Shown piece by piece: positions 1 through 12,989 of a stretch of DNA of 64,000 nt (position 1 is its first letter; every line of letters begins with the position of its first letter). Below the pieces are notes generated by a model that was given only the letters and a program-made list of their open reading frames with translations, searched no databases and was not told where the DNA came from. This DNA comes from Scleromitrula shiraiana (Eukaryota > Ascomycota > Leotiomycetes > Helotiales > Sclerotiniaceae). The DNA is taken from NCBI GenBank assembly GCA_028455995.1, contig JABELC010000005.1, forward strand, positions 2,046,001 through 2,110,000, in the 5' to 3' direction. The translations under genes and the position numbers were made by a program.

Positions 1-2570
1 GTTTGTGGAAGGAGGGAGGGGTAGTGGGATCGTAATAGTGATAGGAATTGAAGTGAAGCCAGGGGCTGTTTTGTCTTCTACTCCATTTATTGCGTTTCTT
101 TTGCATTTTAATCTTCAATCATACTCTCTCTATCATGTTCCTCTATAACTTCACTGAATTACCGGTTGCAAGTTCTAGTACTGGTGATACAGAGGTGGGT
201 ATCATGTGGTAAATATTCCTCTCCTCCTTCCCCCTTATATTGATTTTTGAAGATTTTACTTATGCATATAATTTATCTTTTTAATTCTACTTACTCTGTC
301 CTATAATTGTACTTTACATTACTCTATATCCATTCGTGCATTCATCCATCCATACACAATTCCACCTCCCTACCCACTCAATCTAACTGAGGACTTCCCC
401 TACTGCAATGACAAGTTATCCCTGTTGTTTCAGGCCGGTTTCGATGGCTTGGGATAATTTGAGTAGATTGTTTATTTAGTAGTGATGGGTGTGGGGAAAT
501 TTGGGTGGATGGAGGGAAGGGAGGGGAGGAGATGGCGATGGAAAGAATTGGGAATCATGCTATAAATGAAACTTATATGTAACTAAAATGGAATGATTTA
601 GCTACTTTACCAAACCGAGGCTATCGGATTCGTTTCTTCTACCTTCTGTGTAGTTTGCACTACCTACCTACCTTACGTATACATACATACATATTAGTGA
701 ATCACGGGAACGAATTTGAAGCTTTCCCCTGTCTATCGAAGGATTAGTGTAGCATAAAATAGGACGGAATATATTCCTTTGGCGCATTAAAGCTAAAGCT
801 TGGATCATGGAGCTTGCCGTAAGTTTGATATGATGGGTGGAAGATGGCGAGGAGGATATATGATTCGGTGGCTGACGCTTCCTTCAGGAACAGGGGGTGG
901 GTTTAGATACGTTTTAAGTCTTGACAAGACAAAGATGGAAGAAATATGAAGAGAAAAAGGGAGGAAAGCTTCTTGAGAAAACTTCTCCGTTTGGTATCAT
1001 CTAATTGATATCTGCTTTGTACACATACAGTATAAATACCCACAATACCGACATATTCAGGCTGGATCATCGTTGTCATATTACCCACTGTGTATAAATT
1101 GTATCAAGTCGATCCACATAAGATGAGGAAGGGAAAAAAGAGTGATAGGTACAGTGGATTTATTCCGTTTTTTTATGAGCATAGGTATGGAGTTGGGTGG
1201 TGGGTATGGGGTGAATCGTACCTAGGTAAGTGGAGTAATAATAAAGTGGAGAGTGTACCCCGCGTTTACAATTTTCTTCGTTCGATCTGAGAGTTGTCGA
1301 TTGCATTGACGACAACCCGGAGATATATCTCATTTGAGTAGCATTAAGTACAATACGAGTGCAATGAAATTGTCTGTGTCTTCAGTTGGGTTAATATAAT
1401 CAATCATCAATTGTACTTCCCCCGATATTTTTGTCAACGTCTGCAAATCATATTTTACTCCTAATGGTCGGCTATCAGTGAGATCTGCCGCCTGGTTCCA
1501 GAGAACCGACTATTACTCCAACTCTTAAGTCCAATCCATCTATTTATCACAGTTCCGCACGGTGTACCTGATTTGACAAGTTCGAGTTCTAACCTATCTC
1601 ACTCTACCCCGCAACATAACCCCGACCCAAATGCTCCAGGCTACTCGCTTCAGGCTTTTACTACCCCAGATGTTCTTAGAAGTAGCCCAAGCCCTCCAAG
1701 GCTAGTTTGATCTAAAAATTCACTATTTTCACTAACGTAAATTATGAAGTTGGGGGCTATGCTATCGGCATCCATGTTATACTACTTACCGAGGAGATAG
1801 CTGAATGGATGGCTGGATGATCAAGTGAGGGGTGAAAGGCTTGTATCGAGGGTAAATGAGTATAGAAGAATCTCCACGTTTTGGAGAGTAAATCTGGTGA
1901 GAATAAGTGGATGTGGTTTGATAATATATAAAATTCAATATTGACAAACAAGTATGATGATGAGGATAAAATTACAATACTTGCTTTCTGGAAATTATGG
2001 GAAATTATGGGAAATATATCTCGGATGGGAATCTGCGCATGCTAGTCCTCTTTCCTGTGTCGATCAGAGAGGATTATTCAACAAATGTATGACAGAACCA
2101 ATTCAGTGATTGGCTTCAAAGGCATCAACTAGTTCGATTTTCTAGGATTCCGATTTTGCTAGTAGAACTGATGTGCATCGTTTTCCCCAGAATGATAGAT
2201 TGCGGAGCGGAACAGACCACGTTAGATAGAGTTAAGCTGGGGTTAGACTTGAACTTGAACACGGATACGGATCTCAATGCGGCATATGTTATGGTGTAGT
2301 CACTAAATAGTGTATAATTTGTATGGTAGAAGCTTGATGAGGGGAATTGAAGATATATATTATGTACTCATCCGACTCACCTCACACATCCACTTCTTAT
2401 CTTTCTATTCATTTTTCCCATTCTGTTCTTGGTCAAGAGTATACTCCCCTCTTTGAATCTTGATTTACCCGACTCAAGTCGAAAGCGATATCTCCTCCTC
2501 CTCCTAACTTGACCCAACTTAACTCAAAAACATCATCTTCCTCGATCCAATCTCAATCTCTACATCGAAG
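1..2570. other. Intergenic region, left edge; no gene seen
   Basis: No open reading frame here looks like a conserved protein, and none connects by plausible splicing. The sequence is AT-rich with pyrimidine-rich stretches. The last ~200 bases before 2571 hold CTCC-type pyrimidine runs (about 2490-2510), typical of a fungal promoter and 5' leader, so the right part probably serves the transporter gene at 2571. A distal untranslated region of a gene outside the window cannot be excluded. Confidence 0.6.
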
Positions 2571-3655
2571 ATGGCACACTCAAACTCAACCTCCCACGAT
2601 GATATCCATCATGATAAACCCTACACTCAACATATTGGAAATGGAGGACAAGATTTATCTCGTCAAATCACACTTCAACTTAACGCGGATCAATATGAAC
2701 GATTATTCTTCCAGCCCACCTCTGCAAAGGGAGATCTAGCTAAACGACTAGGTAAGCTTATAATTTTCATTCCATTCTCCTTCACTTGCTCCATAAACTA
2801 ATATTGATTCTTCACCAGGAAATCCTACTCTTCTCGGTCTCCTCGGATTCCTTGTACCATTCTCGAGCACCGTCTTTTCACTCCTGCAATTTCAAGGCTC
2901 CAGCACTTCGTCTCTCGTCTCTATTGGCGGAACTTTCTACATGTGTAAGCTCCCCTCTACTACCTCTCCATATCTCACATATTGAACAGTCACTAATCCC
3001 ATTATCATTTAGTCGGCGGCATTGCAATGGTCATAGCCGGAATCTGTGAATTCATACTCGGCAACACCTTCCCCCTCGCCGTCTTCATCGTCTTCGGTGT
3101 TCACTGGGTCTACTTGGGATATCTCAACGACCCTCTACACGCCATTTCAGAACACTACGCCACGACTGTCAATGGTGTTGCTGTTCCTGGTGCACTTAGT
3201 CAACAATACAATGCAGGACAAGGAAATTACGCTGTTGTGATGGCCTTGGTTTGCTTTGTATTCTTGTGCGCTAGTTTGAGAACCAATGTTCCGTTTGTCA
3301 TTGTTTTCTTCACCTTGATCTTTGTTTTCAGCTTTTTTGCTGCTGGCTATTATCAATTGGGGTTCAATCCTACCTTGGCTGGTGTAGAACACGCTACTTA
3401 TTATTTTAAGATTGCGGGAGGCTTTGGATTCGTTACGATCATGATGGGATGGTGAGTTTCTGTTTCTTTTCCTGTATTCATAACATGGCAACTAACAAAC
3501 CATAAAACAGGTATCTGGCAATCATTACTTCTTGCGCTAGCACAGGAGTACCATGTCCGCTACCAGTATTTGATCTCAGCACCAAAGTATTTGCTCGTAA
3601 CAAGGAAGCCGCAAAGACTGAACATGCGGGCGCTGTTCAAACAAATTCTCTTTGA
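2571..3655 (+). CDS. GPR1/FUN34/YaaH-family acetate transporter
   Basis: Four exons (2571-2751, 2819-2944, 3013-3451, 3511-3655) give 296 aa; introns are 67, 68 and 59 nt with clean GT..AG ends. The soluble N-terminal ~55 residues are followed by the family signature NPTLLGLLGF at about residues 62-71 and then about six hydrophobic segments, including FGGIAMVIAGICEF and FVIVFFTLIFVFSFFAAGYY. This is the layout of the Ady2/AcpA plasma-membrane acetate/ammonia permeases. The family takes up acetate and related monocarboxylates with protons. The start at 2571 is in frame with the signature; an overlapping ATG at 2509 is in another frame. It converges on the NRPS-like gene (stop at 4252) and is probably outside the putative cluster. 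Family assignment is strong; the exact substrate is not shown by the sequence. Confidence 0.9.
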
Positions 3656-4251
3656 GATTGACATATCATCCGATTTGATCCGATACAAGGATCAATGAGG
3701 GACTCATTTTATTTATTTATTTCGATGTTTAATACCATGATGAGAATGACGAAAACAAATTGCATGAGCGGATATTATGAGGTAATGCATAATAGGTTGT
3801 ACTTGTAATCCGTGGATGGATGAGAGGATTGATGTGTATAATAATAAATATAGTCGGTTTAATTCTGAAGAACACATCTGAACCCCAAAACTAGTAAAAA
3901 CATATCCCATTTCTGACTAACAACCAAATTGGAAAACTAGCCACTTGACTTGAAAGGATATACATAAATATATCCCACTATGTATAATTTCTTAAACGTT
4001 GTTTATATTTCGCAGTTTGCCAGTTCGTACATCATGTCGTATGTATGGCATTTTTAAAAATAAATTTAAACACGAATTTTTTGCACAATACAACGGATTC
4101 ATGCTCATTACAGCATGCTTTGCTTTAGTAACAATGATATGATAACTATAAAACTAGAACTCCAATCTACTAAACGTTCCTCACTCCAGATGATCTCGAA
4201 GCATACAATACAATATAGCTAGTAGCTAATCATTCACTATCTTACAACCCC
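3656..4251. other. Convergent intergenic region
   Basis: AT-rich spacer between two convergent stops (3655 and 4252). It should hold the 3' untranslated regions and poly(A) signals of both neighbours. I see no reading frame, repeat or RNA gene. Confidence 0.6.
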
Positions 4252-7200
4252 CTAGCTTTCCATCTTACCGTTACCATTAGCGTTACCGTTAGTGTTGCCG
4301 TTGAGATGTTTAGCACACTCTACGATCTTTGGAAGGAAACTAATTCCAAGTAAATACTCAATGTTCCTGCGGATAGCAGCTTCTACTCTTGCTGAGGAGG
4401 TCTCAATATCTACTTCTTGTAGTGTTTCGTTCAGAGGCATGCCAATCCTACCATGTTCCTTCTCCAAACTGTCCATAAGTGGCCATAAAGGATGAGCTTC
4501 ACTTTTAGAGTCGATATCTGCTTGTATGTGTTGGAGCCATTTATTTTGATCCAATGGTTCAATCGCGTAACCGAAATCCCTCCTGAGTATAGACCAAAAA
4601 TCACGAACTGAGAGTCCGTCGACAATTCCAACAACAGCTTCAGACGGATTGCTAAGTCTAGTATCGCAGCAATTTGATACCGTTTTGGCTACGTGGCCGA
4701 CATCTGAAATAAAAAGCCAGCTATCGGCATCTGTCTCGTTGAAATATCCGATCTGTAGACAACTTGCAACTACTCTCCAGATATAGTCATCGACGTTTGC
4801 GATGCCCTGTTCGACCGTGCCAATGATATAACTGGGTTTCACGATGGATACGCGACTCTGGTTTTGAATGCTAGTTTGTGAGAATTCCTGTACGAGGAGC
4901 TGTGAGAGAAGCTTTGTTTGCGCGTAGCCGGTGGGAAGATCTTTGACGTGCCCATTTCCTAGCAGATATTTCTCAGATGGCCCGTTGTATCCTCCTGATA
5001 CATAAACAAATTTCAAGATGGATGGTGTCTCGTTGACAATATTCAGGAGGGTCCAAGTCGACTCGACATTTGCAGGCTTTAGAGATGAAAAGGCACTGTT
5101 CCAATGAACTTTGGCGCCGCAGTGAATGATTCCATGGATTCTTCGAGAAGGGGCTGCGTTTCCTGTCAGGCAATTCCATTGATCCGAAAGTAGTCCAAGT
5201 CGGTGTTGCCCTAGGTCTCCCGTCCATACCTCGATCTTTTCGAGATATGAATCTGACCACCACCCCGCAATGATTGCGGATCTTTTGATACGTTGCAGTC
5301 CCTCATTTGAATTACTCGCACGTACGAGCACCATGATTTTATCGATGTCTCTCCGAGCACATAGCTGGAACAGTATTGGTAATCCAAGATATCCAGTGCC
5401 TCCAGTTAGCAATATGTTCTGTATATGTGGATCCCTACGCCAATGTTTTCCAGACATCTGCTGTTTGTATTTCTGGAATTCTGTCATGAGATCAACAGAT
5501 TTTGGACCACCGTTACCTGATCCCGCCACCCTTAGCTCCTCAATGCATTGCGTAATAGTCCTAATTGTTGCCTCTGGATCCAATAATACACTGATGTGGA
5601 GATTTATACCGAATTCTTTCTTGATAAACATTATTAGGCTGATCATTTGAATTGAATCGAGACCGAGTGCGTCCAGCATCACATCCTGGCCGATCAATTT
5701 TGATGCAGCTTTGGCATCATTGCGGTACACCAACGAGATAAGTTTGGTAGATATTTTGAAACTGATTGTGTCTTCTTTGGAAAGACGAGGACCAGCTACA
5801 CCATTTGTAGGGATTGGGCTTGCAAAGTCACGACTCAGTTGTGAAAGCCAAAGTTCCACCAATTTACGATCAATCTTTCCAGAGACAGTAAGTGGGATCT
5901 GTTCTACCACAAACCAATTGTTGGGTATCATGTATTTCGGCAGTTTAGCTTTTAGAAAATTTGAAACATCAACAAGACTAAAACCTGCTGCGGTAATTTG
6001 GTTGTTATCGACCAAGGAAAGAATCTTCGAAGCTAGGACTGGCCTCATATCCCCACTACGGATTTGGATCACTGCCACTAGAGATTTTGCATAGGATCCT
6101 ATCTTGGGGCTTGTAGCCATAGATAAAGCAATATTAGGGTGGGTTGAGAGATGATGTTCGACTTCTCCAAGTTCGACTCTTTGACCTCGTATCTTGACCT
6201 GGAAATCTTTTCTCCCAACGAAATCCATAGTTCCATCTGAATTATACCGTACAAGATCCCCTGTCTTATAGAAGCGTCGAGTTCTTGTACCTAAAATTTC
6301 TGATGGCCAATGAGGATCTTTAATGAACACAGCCCTTGTCTTATCTATATCATCAATATAGCCACGAGCGAGTGTTGGTCCTTCAACCAGAAGTTCTCCT
6401 ACAGCGCCTATAGGAGAGAGATGGTTATGATTTTCTGGGTCTACCACCCAGCACAATATCCATCCAAATGGTCGTCCAATATATGCACTTCTAGCATTTG
6501 TGTCTAGGTAAGTGGTGGTTGTAGGACCGCATTCGGCAGGGCCAAAGCAGTTATAAAGCCTTACAGCATGAGCCCATCGAGATATATTCTCTTGTGTGAT
6601 AGCTTCGCCGCCAAGCACTAAAGTTTTAAGACACGGAACATCTTCGGGCGAGATCAAACTTGCCACGGAAGGAGTGAAGAGCACCCAATTGACTTGTGTT
6701 TGATTGATAAAACCAATTATATTGCTTTGGCGATCTTCCTCAGAAGGACTACAGATACAGCCTCCGAACATCAGAGTAGTAAATATATCCATCATGCTCA
6801 CGTCGAAGGTGTATGCAGCATATTGAAATACACGAGATTTGGAGTTCGCATTCAAAGCTTTTCCATGGGCAAGCGAGCTTGTGGATACGGCTCTGTGCTC
6901 TTGAACGATTCCCTTGGGGGTTCCCGTACTCCCCGAAGTAAACAACACCCAAGCCGCATTATATGTTTTGACCTTAACTGAAGGACGATCTTCAAGGGTG
7001 ATCTTGAGAATCTCGATAAGAGCTCCCGAGACACTGATGGTTGGTTTCGAAATGCCTGCGAAGATATGTAGATTCTTTGGCGATGTTACAATCAACTTTG
7101 CGTTTGCTTTTCTGATGATAGCCTCGAGTCTCTCCTTTGGATGTGATGGATCTAAGGGCACAAACGCTCCGCCAGCTCTGAGGATTGCAAGCATGGTCAC

Positions 7201-8209
7201 AATTGTGTACATAGATTTTTCGAAACAGACTGGCACTAGAATCTCTGGCCCAACCCCGTGATCAATGAAATGACATGCCAAGAGCGAAGTTACTTTCTCC
7301 AACTCATCGTAGGTCAAGTTTCCATCCCATGAGCATACGGCTGGAGCATCCGGTGCCAATTTGACCTGCTGTAAGAAAACATCATGCACACATATATCTT
7401 TCCTCTCTGGGTAGTCCAACTCCCACCCACGGAGTTGTTCCAAGTCTCGTTTGGTAATGAGGTTGAGATTGTCTATGAGCTGAAACGGGTCATTCAAAAT
7501 ACAATCAATAGCTTTGGCACAAGTGTGGGCCACATTCGTTGCTGCTACAGTGGATAACTTCGTCCCTAGGTTCTGTAGATAGGCATAACTGGTGGTGGCA
7601 TCACGACTATCAAATTTAATATCGAGTAGTATCTCAATCTGGTAAATCATGTCAGTGATGAAGTGCATCTATAAGCTAGTGCCTTTGAGTACTCACATGA
7701 TTCCATTCGTGGGTATTGGTAGAGCTACTTGTGGAAATAGACTCAGAGCCCCCCACATATTCAGCTTCTCGGAATTGCAAAGCCGTGTTGTACAAAGCAT
7801 CATCACCATTTTTGGAAGATGTAGGCGAGTGATGGTTCGAAGAACTACCATTTGCCAAATACCTTGTTTCTACTGCTCGTAGAATTTCGATGATGGAACT
7901 TCTCTCAACAAGTTCAATATGGCAAGTATGGATATGAGAGCCATGACTTGACCCCGAGTTTGATCCATTCTGCAATGTCGATATTAAATGGCCATAACAT
8001 GGAGAGCTACTCCCAGTGTAGCATCGAAGCGTGAGAGCCCATGCAACTTTGAAGAGACTTAATGGAGATATCCCATGTTTTTTACAAAGTTCACCTAAGT
8101 TGACAGTATTGCGGATAGGAACTTCAACAGATTGCCAATTGTTATGTGTTGATGAGTCCAGATGTGCGTCGAGATTTGGAAATAAACAAGGTTGCTGCTG
8201 CCAGGACAT
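4252..8209 (-). CDS. NRPS-like enzyme: half condensation domain, adenylation, thiolation, reductase
   Basis: Two exons (8209-7697 and 7638-4252) give 1299 aa; the 58-nt intron carries a CACTGAC branch site. Order: residues ~1-240 resemble the C-terminal lobe of a condensation domain (SPLSLFKVAWALTLRCYTG) without HHxxxDG. Adenylation spans ~260-690 with FTSGSTGTPKG (~405), NCFGPAE, YKTGDLVRY and LTVSGKIDRK. A thiolation site LGLDSIQM lies near 828. A reductase follows from ~910 with Rossmann motif LLTGGTGYLG and YAQTK (YxxxK) near 1078. Such enzymes load an amino or carboxylic acid as adenylate, bind it on the Ser-phosphopantetheine, and release an aldehyde or alcohol with NAD(P)H. Aligned to GrsA, the pocket reads D-V-M-L-V-G-C-P-T-K; the leading Asp favours an alpha-amino acid. 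It is divergent from the P5CR-like gene at 9889. The substrate is unknown. LYS2-type aminoadipate reductase is less likely because of the half-C domain and the pocket Asp. Confidence 0.9.
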
Positions 8210-9888
8210 GATGCTTGCTGATTGAATCTATATGTATACACGAAATAAGAAAAACAGATTTCAAATGTTTTGTGAAAAGTTCATATACATATATATGTAT
8301 ATGGCGATTTTATATCGTATTCCGGCCATTTTTATGGTATCGAGGATGATTATCGAGAATGATGTCTTGTTGAGAGCTCGTTGAGATGTACCCATACGAA
8401 TCATGAATCAATTTTTGGGTTTACTCGGTGGCTGCGATCTCAATCCATATTCTCCGGGGCGGTTAGGGGGGGAAGCCTTGCAATTGCAATTGCCGTCCCT
8501 TGTCTTGTGTTCAAATCTTCTACGTCAAGACCTGAATCTCATCTAGAAGATTTATTCGATACATCATTTTTCTGAAGCTATAGAAGACGGATTCTGTGCT
8601 TCAACCCACGTAATACAGCAGCTGATCTAGCAGGCTAGCACGCGGAATCTTTCATGAATCGTAACTGCAGCCATATCTCTTTTCGTCCGCAGAGACGAAT
8701 CTGTTGGAATACCTAAATCGAGTTACGCGAAAAGCTTCAGCTCACAAGCAGACTTGACAGTCACCGGTGGCGTAAAGATAGAGCTCAAATCCATGTATCT
8801 TCGTGCACAAAATCAAGGAGATACACTGAATAAACATACAGTAGACGGTGGGACATAAGGTGCCGACTAGGCCTATGAATAGTTTTGAATACAAAAGAGC
8901 GAAATTAAATACAAATGGCAATTGCCATTATATTAATGCCCGAAGTTAGTGCTTTCGTTTACTTGACTGATCTTGCCAATCATGGGACTGACCTTGACCT
9001 TGATCCTCCTACGTTGTGGACTTGTGTGTGTGATAATTGCCGATGTTTTAGATATTACCGATGTTGAATTCAAGTAAAACACTTAGTTGCAATACACAAG
9101 AAGCTTCAATGTAACCGCGCAACCGGAATGTCTTCAAATTATTATTGATTACAGTATCGGCAAAATGTAACTACGAATGAATACTTTCCGATTTTGTAGT
9201 CTCAAATCAATTAGCTGTGGTCGAAGTAATTTGCTATAAGACTCGGGAAAATGTAACTTCGAATGGAAAATTTCCAGGTCATTGGTTTCAGGCTGAGAAG
9301 CCGGGTTGGTCGCGTATGTATGTATGTATGTATGTACCTGAACCACTCTGGGTATTCCCCGCAGTTCCATAAAACTCGGTGAGAATTATCCGAATCTTGA
9401 ATATTAAGCCATTGACATCTATCACAAAAGTTTTAGATCTTACGAGCTTTGAAGAGAGATTGCATCATAAACAAAGTACATGTTGGGGCAAGATATGCCG
9501 CATATTGAGAATAGTATTGATAGGCACAGAAACCCTGTCACAATACTGTAACATCTTACGGACTCCCTCACGACAGTTGTGTAACTCTTCTAGAGGCGAA
9601 GAGAGTCACGACACGTTGAGGTTCTACTAGAATTATATTAAAACCAACACAATATTGGAATGAGAATAGCTGCAGATAGGATATTCTACCTGCATATCGT
9701 ACTATTCATGCCAAGAGCTAGACGCAAATTGAGACTGGCTAAGCTGTGTAGTATGGATCAAGAAGCCGTCAGTACCTTATCTGCAGCTCAAATTGCTTTA
9801 GGTAACCCGACTTATCAAGGAAATATTTAAAGAAGGCAATCTTGTTCAATTTCTTTTCAAGCCACCTCTCGGTTTCTGAAGATCAAAT
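8210..9888. promoter_or_regulatory. Divergent promoter region between NRPS-like and P5CR-like genes
   Basis: A 1.7-kb spacer with starts pointing away on both sides. It holds a GC-rich patch at 8453-8470 (CGGGGCGGTTAGGGGGGG), an 8-bp palindrome TAGGCCTA at 8868-8875 and a (GTAT) microsatellite near 9314-9336. No convincing gene was found; the short reading frames lack family similarity. A shared regulator for the two genes is possible, but no binding site can be named. Confidence 0.5.
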
Positions 9889-10887
9889 ATGTCTAATTCT
9901 CCGAAATCTGCAATTGAGACTTCAAGTGCGGCTACAACAGTAGCAATTTTAGGGTGTGGTACTGTTCTCCCTCAATAGTTATTGTGGTAATAGTTACGAA
10001 GTTAATATCTTTTAGGAAGCCTCGGTACTGCTCTCTTATGTGGAGTACTGGCAAGCATTCAAGAGGGCAAACAACTCAACCCAGCTAGGCCAAATTCTGA
10101 TGGATTCGTGGTTCCGAGCAAGTTCATAGCTTGTGTTCGCGGCGCCACTTCTGCTTCTCGGGTGAAAGCTGCCCTTGCTCCTTACAATGCAGAAGTGGCC
10201 ATTTACCATGGGAAGGAATCTGCTCCTCTCCATGAAGCCGACATTATAGTTTTGAGCTGCCAGCCTCAAGATCTACGAAGTTGTCTAGGAACCCCCACTA
10301 TCAGATCTCAGCTGCATGGTAAACTCCTCATAAGTCTTCTTGCCGGTGTTACAATCCCGGATATCGAATCTGCACTTTACTCTGCAGGAGACAATAGTTA
10401 CCGAGCAGCTACTGTTGTTCGAGCAATGCCAAACACTGCTTCGTTCGTTCGCGAGTCAATTACAGTCATTCAGGCTCCCGGGGGAGCCCTAACCAAGCAC
10501 TTGCATGCAGTAGATTGGTTATTTGAGTCTATCGGGAAGGTCAAACACATTATTGCTTCCGACTACGACACATGTACAGCATTGTGTGCATCAACACCTG
10601 CATTTTTCGCTGTTCTTCTCGAGTCCTTGATTGATGGGGCCGTGGCGCTTGGTTTAACAAGAGATGCGGCAACATTCATGGCAGCACAATCCATGAAAGG
10701 ATGCGCAGCTCTGGTGCTAGCTGGGGAACAACCAATATCGGTAAAGGAGAAGATTACTACTCCGGGTGGTTCAACTATCAGGGGATTGCTGGCGCTCGAA
10801 AGGGGGAATGTAAGATCTGTTTTCTCAGGTGCTTTGATCGAGTGCAAAGAGGCTGCCGAAGGATTAAGATCGAAGGTGGCGAAGTAG
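9889..10887 (+). CDS. Pyrroline-5-carboxylate reductase-like NAD(P)H-dependent imine reductase
   Basis: Two exons (9889-9958, 10016-10887) give 313 aa; the 57-nt intron has a weak GTACTG donor. The splice is needed to complete the N-terminal dinucleotide motif VAILGCGSLGTALLCG. Further family marks are VRAMPNTASFVRES and the C-terminal block TTPGGSTIRGLLALERG (P5CR signature TxPGGxTIxGLxxLE). The fold is an N-terminal Rossmann domain followed by a helical dimerisation domain. P5CR makes proline from cyclic P5C. Because this copy sits head-to-head with an aldehyde-releasing NRPS-like gene, it may instead reduce a cyclic imine made from that aldehyde (inference). A housekeeping proline-synthesis role is the alternative; a second P5CR gene elsewhere in the genome would favour the cluster role. 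Confidence 0.9.
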
Positions 10888-11052
10888 TTCTAGGCACAGG
10901 TGAAGATCGTGTTATTCAAAGTGTCAAGTGCCAGCAATAGTGTGAATATGAATATGATAGATGTAGACACGAATCGAATCGAATTGGGTGAATAACTGGG
11001 TACCTTACATAATATGTATGCATCGGCTAAATTCCGGCATCTTAACGCCTTT

Positions 11053-12361
11053 CTATACATTTTCATTCACCAAAACATATCGATATCTCGCATTTCCAGC
11101 TTCCATCTCCCCCAAAACGCTGTTGATATCACCCATCTTCCGCTCCTCAATCCATGGTTGCACATTTTCCCTTGCCGCAAATTCCAATAATTGCTCCGTC
11201 TCCTTGACCGATCCTATATCATTGAAATGAATGGAGATCTTCCGTTCGACCAACCCGAATATGTCAAGAGCCGGCATTGGATCATCTGGCAAACCAACTT
11301 GACAGAAATGGCCTCCTGTTCTTAGCAACCCCAAGTAATTGTTCAACGGGATGTCGGCAGATGATACGGTACTGATAATCACATCGAGTGAGCTCGCATA
11401 TTTCTCTTCCCAATCTACCTCATCTTCGGTAGCTACATAGCTGTTTGCTCCCAGATCAATTGCATCGCCACGCTTGCTCTCTCTTCGTGAGATTGCAACG
11501 ATGTGCTGGAATTTTAGTGCTTTTGCAAATAGAATTGCAAAATGTCCCAATCCACCAACGCCAATTACTCCAACTCGCTTTCCCTCTCCTTGATATTCAG
11601 TCAATGGGACAAAAGTGGTAATACCGGCACACTGTGAGATTGAGGAGTCAGTAAGTATCTTTTCTTACAAGTTTTGAGACAGAGAATGTGATTTGGTTCA
11701 TATGTGAAAGGCATGAGATGAGATAATTTCGCAAAGAAAAACAATTCTTACCAACATGGGTGCAGCTGCTGCACTGCTAAGAGCCTTAGGAATGCGAATA
11801 GCTGCGACTCCTGGTACTCTGCAGTAGTTGGCGAAACCGCCGTAAGTCTTGCTACCCTCAGGAAGGATGCCACCATAAGCAGGAACTCTGCGTGGACAGT
11901 AGTTTGGCATCCCTTTACTACATTCATTGCAGCTTTCTTGGGAGCAGAAGTAGACGGTTGGGCCAATTCCCACACGGTCGCCAATACTGCAGTCTATTAG
12001 GCAAATCTTTAGAAATTTAAATGATATATGAGACTGACGCAATGTTTCGTTCGACCGCTTTCCCAACTCGAACTACTTCTCCGACAACTTCGTGTCCAAC
12101 GCAACATGGATACTGAGTAGGTCCCTATTTTGAATTTTTAGACCATTTCTCAGAACAATCCATCTTTCTTACCCATCCACTCCGCAAAGTATGCATATCT
12201 GAGGCGCAGAGGCCACAGTGAGTGACCTTGACATCTATATCGGTCTCCTCCCATTTCTTTGGTTGAAAAGATTCGAGTCTCAATCCATCACGTATAGCAT
12301 TTTTGTCAAATGCCATCCACCCTTCGAAAGAAGTGTCGGAATTGACGGTTTGATTTGCCAT
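11053..12361 (-). CDS. Zinc-dependent alcohol dehydrogenase, cinnamyl-alcohol-dehydrogenase type
   Basis: Four exons (12361-12173, 12124-12039, 11986-11752, 11631-11053) give 362 aa, normal for the family; introns are 48, 52 and 120 nt. Medium-chain dehydrogenase motifs: THCGLCASDMHTLRSGW (catalytic Cys), CCVGHEVVGEVV (catalytic His and Glu), the structural zinc lobe CNECSKGMPNYC, PMLCAGITTF (third catalytic Cys), and the cofactor loop GVIGVGGLGHFAI. The start at 12361 was chosen because MANQTVNSD leads directly into the conserved FEGWMAFDK; an in-frame ATG at 12445 would add 28 unconserved residues. The enzyme interconverts aldehydes and alcohols with NADP(H). It is divergent from the exporter at 12990 and sits within the putative cluster, where it may reduce the NRPS-released aldehyde (inference). 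Confidence 0.9.
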
Positions 12362-12989
12362 GTTTATCCGGTTAGTATTCGCTTGGATGCTTTTTTTTTT
12401 ATTAGAAATGTGATGGAAGAGATTATTCGTGACGAACAATGCCATTCTGCCGGTCTAAAGTATTAGTCTCGGTGTTTCTGTGTATAAAATAGTACTTGGG
12501 ATTGGGTGGCTTGGCTGATGTTGTAGTACAGGTTAGCCATGCGGCAAACCCATACCAAATTTGTCATGTGTTACAAGTCATACCTCAGCTCTTTCCTGCA
12601 GTGTAATTTGTATTTGTTACGGTGGGTTACATCTTGTCTACTTCTTCTTGTGATATTGGTAGATCCGGCAACATGGATGAGATTAAGCCAAGTTGGAAAA
12701 AGTGGCTGCATATGAACCAAGAGTTACATGGGTTCGTGGAAGCATGGGGCCCGATTTGGAACATTGAGTTGAATTTCGATTTGCCACACAGAAGATGATT
12801 CCAACGGTGCTAGGATCCAAGAGCTTCCGAGTCTTCGTAAGCTTGCCAATGATGGGGAGGAGAAAACACCTCGAGCCTTTAGTCCTCTTCTTTACGAAAC
12901 TTGAAAATTTTATAATCCATATTTAAGTTTTTCTATCAAACATTCCGAGAAGAAACAACACATTATACAACCCCTCAAGATTTTTTATT
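12362..12989. promoter_or_regulatory. Divergent promoter between ADH and MFS transporter
   Basis: A 628-bp spacer between two outward-facing starts. No reading frame is supported. The compact head-to-head arrangement suggests co-regulation of the dehydrogenase and transporter; no specific factor site is claimed. Confidence 0.5.

Noticed and set aside
5270..7261. Several plus-strand frames inside the NRPS-like gene
   Set aside because: Antisense shadows of conserved A and R domain sequence.
7669..7696. 28-nt intron in the NRPS-like gene using the acceptor just before ATG 7668
   Set aside because: Too short for a fungal intron; the acceptor at 7640-7639 gives 58 nt with a CACTGAC branch site and keeps the frame.
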